Source of the DNA: Arthrobacter sp. NicSoilB8
Lineage (GTDB): Bacteria > Actinomycetota > Actinomycetes > Actinomycetales > Micrococcaceae
NCBI RefSeq assembly: GCF_019977355.1
Contig: NZ_AP024655.1
Span: 1,798,001 to 1,862,000 of the forward strand
Direction of reading: 5' to 3'
DNA: 64,000 nucleotides
The position numbers and the translations under genes were made by a program. The notes below the pieces were generated by a model. The model saw only the letters and a list, made by a program, of their open reading frames with translations. It did not search any database and was not told the DNA's origin. Below, in pieces: positions 53,400 to 61,511 of the stretch. Each line of letters opens with the position of its first letter. Positions within the stretch are counted from its first letter, which is position 1.

Positions 53400-53918
53400 G
53401 TGACTGAAGAAAACACCGCCGTCGCCGGCGCCGCACAGCCGGCCGGCGACGCAGAGTACGGAACACCCACCTTGACGGTTCAGCTGAAGATGCTCGACGA
53501 CGGGCTCGAGCCGCCGTCGTACGCGCACCCGGGCGACGCGGGCGCCGACCTTCGCGCCCGCGAAGACGTCGTGCTGGCCCCGGGGGAGCGCCGCCTGGTA
53601 CCTACAGGGGTTTCGATTGCGCTCCCGGACGGCTTCGTTGCGCTGATCCACCCCCGCTCCGGCCTCGCCACGAAGCACGGATTGACGGTTGTGAACGCCC
53701 CCGGCACCGTGGACGCCGGCTACCGCGGAGAAATCGCGGTGACGCTGCTCAATACCGACCGGGACACGGCGATCGAGCTGCGCCGCGGCGATAGAATTGC
53801 ACAAATGGTCATTCAGCGCGTGGAGTATGCAAGATTCCTTCCCGTTGAGGACCTGGACGGCTCGGTGCGAGGCGGAGGCGGCTTCGGCTCCACCGGCGGT
53901 TTCGGCGGGCCGGCCTGA
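53400..53918 (+). CDS. dut: dUTP diphosphatase
   Basis: Hydrolyses dUTP to dUMP and pyrophosphate, keeping uracil out of DNA and feeding dTMP synthesis. Trimeric type, 172 residues with a 25-residue N-terminal extension. All five motifs are visible: PGDAGADLRARED, HPRSGLATKHGLTVVNAPGTVDAGYRGEI (motifs 2 and 3, with catalytic Asp), RRGDRIAQMVIQ and the P-loop-like tail RGGGGFGSTGGFG. The GTG at 53400 follows GAGGGA and TAGAGT, a possible -10, lies just upstream. Confidence 0.97.
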   Translation: MTEENTAVAGAAQPAGDAEYGTPTLTVQLKMLDDGLEPPSYAHPGDAGADLRAREDVVLAPGERRLVPTGVSIALPDGFVALIHPRSGLATKHGLTVVNAPGTVDAGYRGEIAVTLLNTDRDTAIELRRGDRIAQMVIQRVEYARFLPVEDLDGSVRGGGGFGSTGGFGGPA

Positions 53919-53941
53919 GCAGCCGGCCCCGGTAAGGGTTT

Positions 53942-53999
53942 CAGGCTGGACAGGTTCCAAGCTGGACAAGTTCCAAGCCGGACAGGTTTCAGGCTGGCC
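53942..53999. repeat. 16-bp imperfect tandem repeat, about 3.6 copies
   Basis: Units CAGGCTGGACAGGTTC, CAAGCTGGACAAGTTC, CAAGCCGGACAGGTTT and a partial CAGGCTGGCC follow the dut stop by 23 bp. Non-coding. Confidence 0.8.
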
Positions 54000-54163
54000 A
54001 CGAGAGTCATTCGGGATTTTGCAGTGCCGCACAAAGCACTGCAGCAAGATAAGCGGTGCAGGGAAAATTGAGCTGGCGGCCCCCGGGCCGCGGCGGCAAC
54101 GCGGGCAGACGCCCGGACGGCGTCCTGCGGCGGCACAGGATCACAACTGAAGGAGACAACGCC

Positions 54164-54922
54164 ATGGTTTTTGGGCGCGGCAGGAAAGCCAAGCAGGAAC
54201 AGCTGACAGGACCGGAGACGGCCCAAGACGCTGCGGCCCAGGAAGCTGTTGCTGACGGCACCGCGACTGTTGACGGCATGCCGGCCGGGAACGCAGCCAA
54301 GACCGCCGGCCGGGCCGCAACGGGTCCCTTTGACGTCTCTGAAATCGAGGCCCAGGACGGATACGTGGACCTCGGTGCACTCCTGATCGCCCCCCGCGAG
54401 GGACTCCAACTCCGCCTTGAGGTCGAAGAGGCGAGCCAGCGCGTCGTCGCCGTCACCATGGACCTGGAGGGGTCGAGCCTGCAGCTCCAGGCCTTCGCCG
54501 CACCCCGTTCAGAGGGTCTGTGGGATGAAATCCGTGAGCAGATCGGCCAGTCGGTCGGCAGCCAGGGTGGCCAGGTCGAGGAGATCGAGGGCAGCTTCGG
54601 CACCGAGCTCGTGGCCAAGCTTCCCGCAGGCGCCGCCGACGGCAGCCAGGGATACCGCGTGGCCCGCTTCATCGGCGTCGATGGCCCGCGCTGGTTCCTC
54701 CGCGGCGTGTTCGGCGGCGAGGCTGCGCTGGACCGCGACGCCGCTGCCGGGCTCGAAGGGCTGTTCCGGCAGATCGTCGTCGTCCGCGGTGAGAACCCCA
54801 TGCCTCCGCGCGACTTGCTGCAGCTCCGCCTGCCCAAGGACACCGCAGCCGCCCCGGCCCCGCAGTCTGCACCCGACCTCGAACAGCCCGAACGCGGACC
54901 GGAGATAACCCAGATTGGCTGA
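54164..54922 (+). CDS. DUF3710 family protein
   Basis: A 252-residue soluble protein. After a Lys/Ala-rich leader (MVFGRGRKAKQEQLTG) the domain runs from GPFDVSEIEAQDGYVDLGALLIAP to the end, with ELVAKLP and VARFIGVDGPRWFLRGVFGG typical of DUF3710 (Rv2696c). Function unknown. The ATG at 54164 has GAAGGAG eight bases upstream. It overlaps the next gene by eight bases. Confidence 0.92.
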   Translation: MVFGRGRKAKQEQLTGPETAQDAAAQEAVADGTATVDGMPAGNAAKTAGRAATGPFDVSEIEAQDGYVDLGALLIAPREGLQLRLEVEEASQRVVAVTMDLEGSSLQLQAFAAPRSEGLWDEIREQIGQSVGSQGGQVEEIEGSFGTELVAKLPAGAADGSQGYRVARFIGVDGPRWFLRGVFGGEAALDRDAAAGLEGLFRQIVVVRGENPMPPRDLLQLRLPKDTAAAPAPQSAPDLEQPERGPEITQIG

Positions 54923-55370
54923 TGCCCCCGGCCGCAAAGCCACCCCCGCTGTGTCGATCCGGGAACTGCCGGACCGCGGGCGGGTTTTGTGCCACGGCTT
55001 CATCGAGTCGGTCACCTACGTGCCGGCCAACCAGGTGGCATCCTTTATCGCTATCCTGATCGACCACGACGAGCCTGCCCCGGTACCCCGGTTCCTGGCA
55101 TCCGGTGCCAAGAACAGCCCGGCGGCCGGGACGGCCGGCAGCCTGCCCGCCGCGGCCGTCTCCATTGAGCGCGTGCGTCCCGGAGCGCAGCGCCAGCGGC
55201 CCGCCGGCCCCAAGGAACGGCTGCGTGTGGTCTGGCTGGGGCGGCGCCGGATCCCGGGTGTCGACGCCGGGACCGAACTCCGGCTCGAGGGCATGGTCAC
55301 CATGCGCGACGGACTGCCCACGATCTTCAATCCCCGGTACGAAATACTCTCCCGCCAGGAGGAGCAATGA
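54915..55370 (+). CDS. OB-fold nucleic-acid-binding domain protein
   Basis: A 151-residue protein with an OB fold like the anticodon-binding domain of class II synthetases (VLCHGFIESVTYVPANQ ... RLRVVWLGRRRIPGVDAGTELRLEGMVTMRDGLPTIFNPRYEIL). Homologous to Rv2694c. Role unknown; binding of RNA or single-stranded DNA is an inference from the fold. The TTG start at 54915 lies inside the end of the DUF3710 gene; no ATG in this frame is as well placed. Its stop overlaps the next start (ATGA). Confidence 0.9.
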   Translation: MADAPGRKATPAVSIRELPDRGRVLCHGFIESVTYVPANQVASFIAILIDHDEPAPVPRFLASGAKNSPAAGTAGSLPAAAVSIERVRPGAQRQRPAGPKERLRVVWLGRRRIPGVDAGTELRLEGMVTMRDGLPTIFNPRYEILSRQEEQ

Positions 55371-56344
55371 CCTTGCCCGAACACCCCGAGCGGGCACGCC
55401 TGGACTCTGCACCGGACGACTCTGCACCGGACGACTCTGCACCACACGACTCTGCACCACACGACTCTGCACCGGACAACTCCGCACGACGGGACTGGGC
55501 ACCAGCGGATCGGGCTGGCCAGGAAGCCGGCGGGCTGCAGCCGGGGGAGTCTTCTACCGGCGGCCGGGACGCTTCGCAGCCCGTCGCGTCGCGGCCCACT
55601 GTGTCCCAGCCCGTAACTGTCAAGCCCGTAACTGCCCAGCCGACTGTCGCCCAGCTCGCCGAGGACTATGCCACAAAAGCCGGACTGCACCGGTCGAGCA
55701 ACGGCAACATCGACGTGCTCAAGAGCGCCGGCGGCATCCAGGGCATCGCGGAGAGCATCCTGCCGGGACTCGTCTTCCTCATTGCCTTCACCATTGACAG
55801 GGAGAACCTGACGCTGGCTGTCGTGGCTGCCCTGGCCGTGGCCGCCGCCTTCACCGTGGCCAGGCTGGTCCAGCGCAAGCCGCTGACCCAGGCACTGGCG
55901 GGCTTCATCGGCGTCGGACTCTCCGCGTGGCTGGCCACCTCGACCGGCAAGGCAGAGAACTTCTACGTTCTGGGGTTCTTCACCAACCTCGGCTACATCG
56001 TGGCGATGGCCATCTCGGTGGCCGTGCGCTGGCCGATCGCCGGCCTGCTGTTCGGCTTCATCCGCAACGAGGGCCTGGAATGGCGCAAGGACCCGAAGCG
56101 GGTCAAGGCCTACTCAATCGGCACGTGGGTGATCGTTGCCGTGCTGGTCCTGCGGCTCGTGGTGCAGGTGCCGCTCTACTTCATGGGGGAGCAGGGCCTC
56201 GCCGCCCTCGGCACCACCCGGCTCCTCATGGGCGCCCCGCTCTACATCCTCGGCGTCTGGATTGCCTGGCTGCTGACCCGCCCGGTCCGGGTGCCAGCCG
56301 AGGCTGAGACGGAGAAAGAGACCGGGGCCGAAAAGCCCAACTAA
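55367..56344 (+). CDS. DUF3159 membrane protein with Asp-Ser-Ala-Pro repeats
   Basis: A 325-residue protein. The first 110 residues are hydrophilic and disordered, with five to six copies of DSAP(D/H) made by a 15-bp repeat at 55403-55477. The membrane domain follows (about 120-305) with five or six helices, beginning GGIQGIAESILPGLVFLIAFTI, the DUF3159 hallmark, then FYVLGFFTNLGYIVAMAISVAVRWPIAGLLFGFI. Homologous to Rv2693c; the function is unknown. It overlaps the OB-fold gene by four bases, so DUF3710-OB-DUF3159 form one operon. Confidence 0.92.
   Translation: MTLPEHPERARLDSAPDDSAPDDSAPHDSAPHDSAPDNSARRDWAPADRAGQEAGGLQPGESSTGGRDASQPVASRPTVSQPVTVKPVTAQPTVAQLAEDYATKAGLHRSSNGNIDVLKSAGGIQGIAESILPGLVFLIAFTIDRENLTLAVVAALAVAAAFTVARLVQRKPLTQALAGFIGVGLSAWLATSTGKAENFYVLGFFTNLGYIVAMAISVAVRWPIAGLLFGFIRNEGLEWRKDPKRVKAYSIGTWVIVAVLVLRLVVQVPLYFMGEQGLAALGTTRLLMGAPLYILGVWIAWLLTRPVRVPAEAETEKETGAEKPN
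55403..55477 (+). repeat. 15-bp in-frame tandem repeat, 5 copies
   Basis: GACTCTGCACCGGAC or GACTCTGCACCACAC in order 1-1-2-2-1, followed by a degenerate sixth unit. Encodes DSAPD/DSAPH. Copy number can vary without frameshift, changing the length of a disordered tail. Confidence 0.9.
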
Positions 56345-56356
56345 CCCGATGCCCTG

Positions 56357-56398
56357 TCAGTAATGGCCGTTCCCAGACCTGGGAACGGCCATTACTGA
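56357..56398. terminator. Perfect 19-bp bidirectional terminator
   Basis: Arms 56357-56375 and 56380-56398 around GACC. It lies between the converging DUF3159 and TrkA-type genes. Confidence 0.88.
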
Positions 56399-56423
56399 TT
56401 GAGGGACAGAACGGGCCGACGGG

Positions 56424-57167
56424 TCAGCCGTCGAAACCGTCGTCCGTGCCCGGCTGGGTGGCGTGGCCGTGCTGGTCGGAGGTCACCGGGTGCTGATCCT
56501 CGAGCGGGGATTCCGGGGCCAGCAGGGAGCGGAGCTCGTCCTCCGCCGCGATCGTGGTCACAAAGAACAGCTCATCGCCGCCGTCGATCACGTCGTCGCG
56601 GCTGGGCGTGATGGGCGCCTGGTCCCGCAGGATCGCCACGAGGGTGGAGTCCTCGGGCCACTGGACATCGCCCACGGTCAGTCCGATCACATGGGAATCG
56701 TGCGGGACTGTGAACTCCACCAGCGAGGACACCCCGGTCTGCAGCGTCAGCAGCCGGACGAGGTCGCCGATCTCCACCGCCTCCTCCACCAGCGCGGTCA
56801 TGAGCTGCGGGGTGTTGACCGCGACGTCGACGCCCCAGGAGTCGTCGAACATCCAGTCGTTCTTGGGGTTGTTGACCCGGCCGACGGTGCGCCCGACGCC
56901 GAACTCCGTCTTGGCCAGCAGCGAGACCACCAGGTTGACCTTGTCATCACCCGTGGCGGAGACCACGACGTCGGCGTCCTCGAGTTTGGCGTCCTGCAGG
57001 GTGCTCAGTTCGCAGGCATCACCGACCAGCCAGTGCGCGCCGCGCAGGCCGCTCCGGCCGATCACCTCCGGCTTCTCGTCGATCAGCAGGATTTCGTGTT
57101 TGTGGGCCAGCAGTTCGCGGGCAATCGAGGAACCGACGCTTCCGGCACCGACGATGACGACTTTCAC
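56424..57167 (-). CDS. TrkA-type potassium-transport regulatory protein (CeoC-like)
   Basis: A 247-residue RCK protein. The Rossmann RCK_N domain starts MKVVIVGAGSVGSSIARELL (GxGxxG at residues 7-12) with the acidic end of strand 2 at LIDEKPEV; the RCK_C domain covers about 135-220 and is followed by a short acidic tail. It binds NAD(H) or ATP and gates potassium transport in relatives. Its stop-to-start spacing with the next RCK gene is zero. Corresponds to Rv2692 (ceoC). No TrkH-type channel gene is adjacent. Confidence 0.93.
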   Translation of the reverse strand: MKVVIVGAGSVGSSIARELLAHKHEILLIDEKPEVIGRSGLRGAHWLVGDACELSTLQDAKLEDADVVVSATGDDKVNLVVSLLAKTEFGVGRTVGRVNNPKNDWMFDDSWGVDVAVNTPQLMTALVEEAVEIGDLVRLLTLQTGVSSLVEFTVPHDSHVIGLTVGDVQWPEDSTLVAILRDQAPITPSRDDVIDGGDELFFVTTIAAEDELRSLLAPESPLEDQHPVTSDQHGHATQPGTDDGFDG

Positions 57168-57839
57168 TTAGGACTCCTTGGCGGGGGACTTGGCGAGAAT
57201 ATGGCCGATCTCGGAGCTCCGGTCCACGTTCAGCATGGCGTGGACGGTGTCGCCGTCCTGGTAGGACGTGCCGGCAGAGGGCAGCACGCCCTCGCCGAAC
57301 CGGGTCAGATACGCGATCCGGACGCCGGCCGCCTTCTCGATCGAGGAGATCGGGTGCCCGATCCAGTCCGGGTTAAGGTCCACTTCGGCGAGAACCAGGC
57401 GGCCCGAGGGCTCCCGGTAGTCGCCGGCGATGTGCTGCTCGGGCAGGATGCGGCGCAGCACCTGGTCGGCGCTCCAGCGGACGGCGGCGACCGTGGGAAT
57501 ACCGAGGCGCTGGTAGATTTCGGCGCGGCCCGGATCGTAGATCCTGGCGACAACATGGGGAACGTGGAAGGTCTCGCGCGCAACCCGGGTGGCGAGGATG
57601 TTGGAGTTGTCGCCACTGGAGACGGCCGCGAAGGCATAGGCCTCCTCCACGCCGGCCCGCTTCAGCGTCTCGCGGTCAAAGCCGACCCCCGTGACCTTTC
57701 GTCCGGAGAATCCCGTGCGGAGCCGCCGGAAGGCGCGGTCATCCTGGTCGATGATGGCCACCGAATGGCCGGCGTCCTCGAGCGTGTGTGCCAGGGTAGA
57801 GCCGACACGGCCACAACCCATGATCACGAAGTGCGCCAC
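57168..57839 (-). CDS. TrkA-type potassium-transport regulatory protein (CeoB-like)
   Basis: A 223-residue RCK protein: MAHFVIMGCGRVGSTLAHTLEDAGHSVAIIDQDDRAF (nucleotide loop GCGRVG, acidic IDQD), then EAYAFAAVSSGDNSN and a C-terminal RCK_C domain from about residue 140. Corresponds to Rv2691 (ceoB). It ends immediately before the second RCK gene on the same strand, so the two are expected to be made together and to form a heteromeric gating ring. Divergent from the APC permease gene by 151 bp. Confidence 0.93.
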   Translation of the reverse strand: MAHFVIMGCGRVGSTLAHTLEDAGHSVAIIDQDDRAFRRLRTGFSGRKVTGVGFDRETLKRAGVEEAYAFAAVSSGDNSNILATRVARETFHVPHVVARIYDPGRAEIYQRLGIPTVAAVRWSADQVLRRILPEQHIAGDYREPSGRLVLAEVDLNPDWIGHPISSIEKAAGVRIAYLTRFGEGVLPSAGTSYQDGDTVHAMLNVDRSSEIGHILAKSPAKES

Positions 57840-57958
57840 ATGGGCCTCCTCTTGGTTCTGCGTCTGATACTGCGTAAAACTCTACCGGCCGCGGGGCGCC
57901 GGAAGGCCACGGCCACGAGGCGGCGTGCGGCGGGTGTGCGCACGCAATCTTCACCGTC

Positions 57959-57987
57959 ATGACATCGCGTCCGAATCAGACTAGTTT
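57959..57987 (+). promoter_or_regulatory. Candidate promoter for a near-leaderless APC permease message
   Basis: ATGACA (57959-57964) matches TTGACA at five of six; TAGTTT (57982-57987) is the -10, with 17 bp between. Transcription would start close to the paired GTG codons at 57991 and 57994. Confidence 0.5.
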
Positions 57988-57990
57988 TGT

Positions 57991-59970
57991 GTGGTGCTGA
58001 CAATTTTCAATGCCGTGAAGCGGGTGCTGGTAGGCAAGCCCTTCCGGAACGACCGTCTGGCCCACACCCTCTTGCCGAAGCGGATCGCGCTTCCCATTTT
58101 CGCCTCGGACGCGCTGTCCTCCGTGGCCTATGCGCCGGATGAAATCCTCCTGACCCTGGCCCTGGCCGGCGTGAGTGCGGTGGCCATCTCGCCCTTGGTG
58201 GGCCTCGCCGTCATGGTGGTGCTCCTGACCGTCGTGGCCTCCTACCGCCAAAACGTCCACGCCTACCCCTCCGGCGGCGGCGACTACGAGATCGCCAACG
58301 TGAACCTGGGCAAGTATGCGGGCCTCACCGTAGCCTCCGCGCTGCTGGTTGACTACGTGCTGACCGTGGCCGTGTCCATGTCGTCCGCCGCGACCTACCT
58401 GACCACCGCAGTGCCCTCCCTGCATGGGCAACAGGCCGCGATTGCCACGATCGGCGTCGTGATCCTGGCGCTCGTGAACCTGCGCGGCATCCGCGAGGCC
58501 GGCAGCGTGTTCGCCGTGCCGACCTACATCTTCATGGCATCCATCCTCGGCATGACCGCCGTCGGGGTCTTCCAGGCCGTGACCGGCCAGCTGGGGCAGG
58601 CGCCCTCGGCAGCCTTCACGATCGTGCCGGAGCCGGGCTTCGACGAGGGACTCGTCGGGCTGGCCGGCGCGTTCCTGCTGCTGCGGGCTTTCTCCTCGGG
58701 CGCCGCGGCCCTGACCGGCGTCGAGGCGATCAGCAACGGCGTGCCCAACTTCCAGAAGCCCAAGAGCCAAAACGCGGCGACCACGCTGCTGCTGCTCGGG
58801 GTGATCGCCTCCGCCATGCTCGCCGGCATCATCTACCTGGCCAACGCCACCAAGGTGCACATCGTGCTGGATCCGGCAACGGAGTTCCTCCTGAACGGCA
58901 AGCCGTTGGAAGAGGGCTATATCCAGAACCCTGCCATCAGCCAGATCGCGCAGACGGTCTTCGGCGAGGGATCCATCCCGTTCTACATCGTGGTGGCCGC
59001 CACCGGCGTCATCCTGGTGTTCGCCTCCAACACGGCATTCAACGGCTTCCCGGTGCTCGGCTCGATCCTCGCGCAGGACGGCTACCTGCCGCGGCAGCTG
59101 CGCACCCGCGGCGACCGGCTGGCCTTCAGCAACGGCGTCCTGGCCCTGGCGGCCGGCGCCCTCGTCCTGATCATCGCCTTTAACGCGGACGTCACAAAGC
59201 TCATCCAGCTCTACATCGTGGGCGTCTTCATCTCCTTCACCATGAGCCAGCTGGGCATGATCCGGCACTGGGGCCGGGAACTGAAACTGTCCAAGGAATC
59301 ATCCGTGCGGCTGCGCATCATCAAGTCCCGGACCATCAACACCGTGGGCTTCTGCATGACCGCACTGGTGCTCGTGATCGTCCTGATCACCAAGTTCACC
59401 CAGGGCGCCTGGATCGCGCTGCTGGCCATGTTCGTGCTGTTCCTGATCATGTGGAGCATCCGGGCGCACTATGACAACGTGGCCAAGGAACTCGCCGTGG
59501 ACGAGGACTCCTCACCGCGCGCCCTGCCCACCCGGGTCCACGCGGTGCTTCTCGTCTCGCACGTCCGCAAACCGGTCCTGCGCGCGCTCGCCTACGCCCG
59601 CGCCTCACGCCCGTCGCGGCTGGACGCCATCACCGTGGACATCAGCCCGGAAGAGACCGAGGCGACCGTCGCGGACTGGGAGAAACTCGAAATTCCGGTG
59701 CCGCTGACCGTGCTCGCCAGCCCGTTCCGCGAAACGGTGACTCCGATCATGGAGTACATCAAGAACATGCGCCGGGATTCACCGCGCGACCTGATCGTCG
59801 TCTACATCCCGGAGTACGTCGTGGGCAAGTGGTGGGAGCAGCTGGTCCACAACCAGACCGCGCTGCGCATCAAGACCCGGCTTCACTTCGAGCCCGGCGT
59901 CATGGTGGCCAGCGTGCCGTGGCAGCTCAAGTCGTCCGAAGAAGCAAAGAAACTGCAGGATATCCAATGA
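57991..59970 (+). CDS. APC superfamily permease, KimA-like potassium transporter candidate
   Basis: A 659-residue protein with about 12 membrane helices (residues 45-480) and a cytoplasmic C-terminal domain of about 150 residues. The segment LPIFASDALSSVAYAPDEIL after a basic leader, and YPSGGGDYEIANVNLGKYAG, match the YdaO/KimA group of high-affinity potassium importers. Homologous to Rv2690c. Its position beside two RCK proteins supports a potassium role. Start is the GTG at 57991 or the next codon at 57994; a leaderless message would favour 57994. It overlaps the methyltransferase gene by four bases. Confidence 0.9.
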   Translation: MVLTIFNAVKRVLVGKPFRNDRLAHTLLPKRIALPIFASDALSSVAYAPDEILLTLALAGVSAVAISPLVGLAVMVVLLTVVASYRQNVHAYPSGGGDYEIANVNLGKYAGLTVASALLVDYVLTVAVSMSSAATYLTTAVPSLHGQQAAIATIGVVILALVNLRGIREAGSVFAVPTYIFMASILGMTAVGVFQAVTGQLGQAPSAAFTIVPEPGFDEGLVGLAGAFLLLRAFSSGAAALTGVEAISNGVPNFQKPKSQNAATTLLLLGVIASAMLAGIIYLANATKVHIVLDPATEFLLNGKPLEEGYIQNPAISQIAQTVFGEGSIPFYIVVAATGVILVFASNTAFNGFPVLGSILAQDGYLPRQLRTRGDRLAFSNGVLALAAGALVLIIAFNADVTKLIQLYIVGVFISFTMSQLGMIRHWGRELKLSKESSVRLRIIKSRTINTVGFCMTALVLVIVLITKFTQGAWIALLAMFVLFLIMWSIRAHYDNVAKELAVDEDSSPRALPTRVHAVLLVSHVRKPVLRALAYARASRPSRLDAITVDISPEETEATVADWEKLEIPVPLTVLASPFRETVTPIMEYIKNMRRDSPRDLIVVYIPEYVVGKWWEQLVHNQTALRIKTRLHFEPGVMVASVPWQLKSSEEAKKLQDIQ

Positions 59971-61340
59971 CCCCCGACACCCGGACGCATACCCACAACG
60001 ACCTCGTCGTCGACGTCGGACCCGTCGCCCACGGCGGGCACTGCGTCGCCCGGCATGAGGGCCGCGTCGTCTTCGTCCGCCACGGCATCCCCGGCGAGAA
60101 AGTCCGCGTCCGGCTGACCGACGACGGCCCCACCGCCAAATTCTGGCGCGCCGACGTCGTGGAGGTCCTCGAGCCCTCACCGGACCGGGTGCCGCATTTC
60201 TGGGACCTCGCCGATTCCGCGCGCTCCTGGGCGCACCGGCATCCGCCCGTCGGCGGCGCCGAACTCGGCCACATCTCGCTGGAACGCCAGCGCAGCCTCA
60301 AGGCCGACGTCCTGGCCGAACAGCTCAAGCGGCTGGCCGGCGTCGAACTCCCGCCCGCAGGGCAGACCACGGTCGAACCAGTCGGCGTGGCTGCCGGAGG
60401 CGGCGCGGAACGCGGGACCGTCCCCGGCCTCGGCTGGCGGACCCGTGCAGGCTTTGCCGTGACCCCGGCCGGCAAGCTCGGCATGCATGCCCACCGTTCC
60501 GATGCCATCCTGCCCGTGCGCGAAATGCCGCTGGCCGTTGACGGCATCAACGCGCTCCGGCTCTGGGAAATCGACCTTCAGGGCATCGACCGCGTCGAGG
60601 TCGCCGCCCCCGCGAACGGCTCCCGGCCGCTCGTGCTGCTGGTACCCGCCCCCGGAACCCGGTCCAAGCGGCTCGGCGGCATCCTGTCCCAGCTGCCCGA
60701 CGACGTCTCGGTGGCCAGCCTGGACCCCGCCACCGGCGAGGTGCTGCAGCTGCGCGGCCGCACGTATGTCCAGGAGTCCGCGGCGGGCCACGACTACCGG
60801 GTGACCGGCGACGGTTTCTGGCAGATCCACCGGGACGCCCCGGAGACGCTCGTCGGCGCCGTCACCGGCTTCCTGCACGACGGCGGCTACCTCGCGCCGG
60901 GCTCCGTGGTGGCGGACCTCTACGCCGGTGCCGGGCTGTTCACTGCGCCACTGGCCGACGCCGTGGGCGTGACAGGATCCGTGCTGTCGGTCGAGGGCGC
61001 ACCGGGGACCAGCCGTGATGCGCGCAAGAACCTGCACGACGCCACCCAGGTCGAGATCGTCCAGGGCCGCGTCGAACGGGTGCTCCGGCAGAAACCGCGC
61101 AACTTCGACGCCCTCATCCTGGACCCGCCGCGCGCCGGCGCCGGCAAAGCCGTGGTCAAGCAGCTCATGGACGCCGGACCCCGGGCCATCGCCTACGTCT
61201 CCTGCGATCCGGCGTCGTTCGCCCGCGACCTCGGCTACTTCCGGCAGGGCGGCTGGGAACTCTCGGGGCTGCGGGCCTTCGACCTGTATCCGCACACCCA
61301 CCACATGGAGACTGTGGCGCTACTGACTCGCGGGCGCTGA
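59967..61340 (+). CDS. TrmA/RlmCD-type class I RNA methyltransferase
   Basis: SAM-dependent uridine-C5 RNA methyltransferase. 457 residues: N-terminal TRAM domain (LVVDVGPVAHGGHCVARHEGRVVFVRHGIPGEKVRVRLTDDG), a central insert, and a Rossmann domain with the SAM motif VVADLYAGAGLFTAPLA, LILDPPRAGAGK and the catalytic cysteine in YVSCDPASFARDL. I see no four-cysteine iron-sulfur motif near the N-terminus, so it resembles the cluster-free RlmCD group. Homologous to Rv2689c. The ATG start overlaps the APC stop (ATGA); the target uridine is not known. Confidence 0.93.
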   Translation: MTPDTRTHTHNDLVVDVGPVAHGGHCVARHEGRVVFVRHGIPGEKVRVRLTDDGPTAKFWRADVVEVLEPSPDRVPHFWDLADSARSWAHRHPPVGGAELGHISLERQRSLKADVLAEQLKRLAGVELPPAGQTTVEPVGVAAGGGAERGTVPGLGWRTRAGFAVTPAGKLGMHAHRSDAILPVREMPLAVDGINALRLWEIDLQGIDRVEVAAPANGSRPLVLLVPAPGTRSKRLGGILSQLPDDVSVASLDPATGEVLQLRGRTYVQESAAGHDYRVTGDGFWQIHRDAPETLVGAVTGFLHDGGYLAPGSVVADLYAGAGLFTAPLADAVGVTGSVLSVEGAPGTSRDARKNLHDATQVEIVQGRVERVLRQKPRNFDALILDPPRAGAGKAVVKQLMDAGPRAIAYVSCDPASFARDLGYFRQGGWELSGLRAFDLYPHTHHMETVALLTRGR

Positions 61341-61437
61341 TCCCACTAGGATGGTCGGAGTAGTCCGACGTCGCGCTCCGTAATCACGGCTGACCTCATG
61401 CAATCCCCACGGATCCTTGCCCCGGCGAGGCCCGGTA

Positions 61438-61459
61438 CTAGTTAGGCCCGCCTAACTAG
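61438..61459. promoter_or_regulatory. Inverted repeat in the aconitase leader
   Basis: CTAGTTAGG-CCCG-CCTAACTAG with perfect 9-bp arms, 53 bp before the acn start codon. TTAGG/CCTAA half-sites recall the iron regulators DtxR/IdeR, but the spacing is shorter than the 19-bp consensus. It could also be a TetR-type site. Confidence 0.5.
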
Positions 61460-61511
61460 CAAGGGGTCTGCGGCGCGACAAAGATGAAACTGTTGCGAGA
61501 GGAGTCCTGCG

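Noticed and set aside
57840..57990. Cyclic-di-AMP (ydaO) riboswitch before the KimA-like gene
   Set aside because: The space is too short and the message appears leaderless; no riboswitch-like stems are seen.
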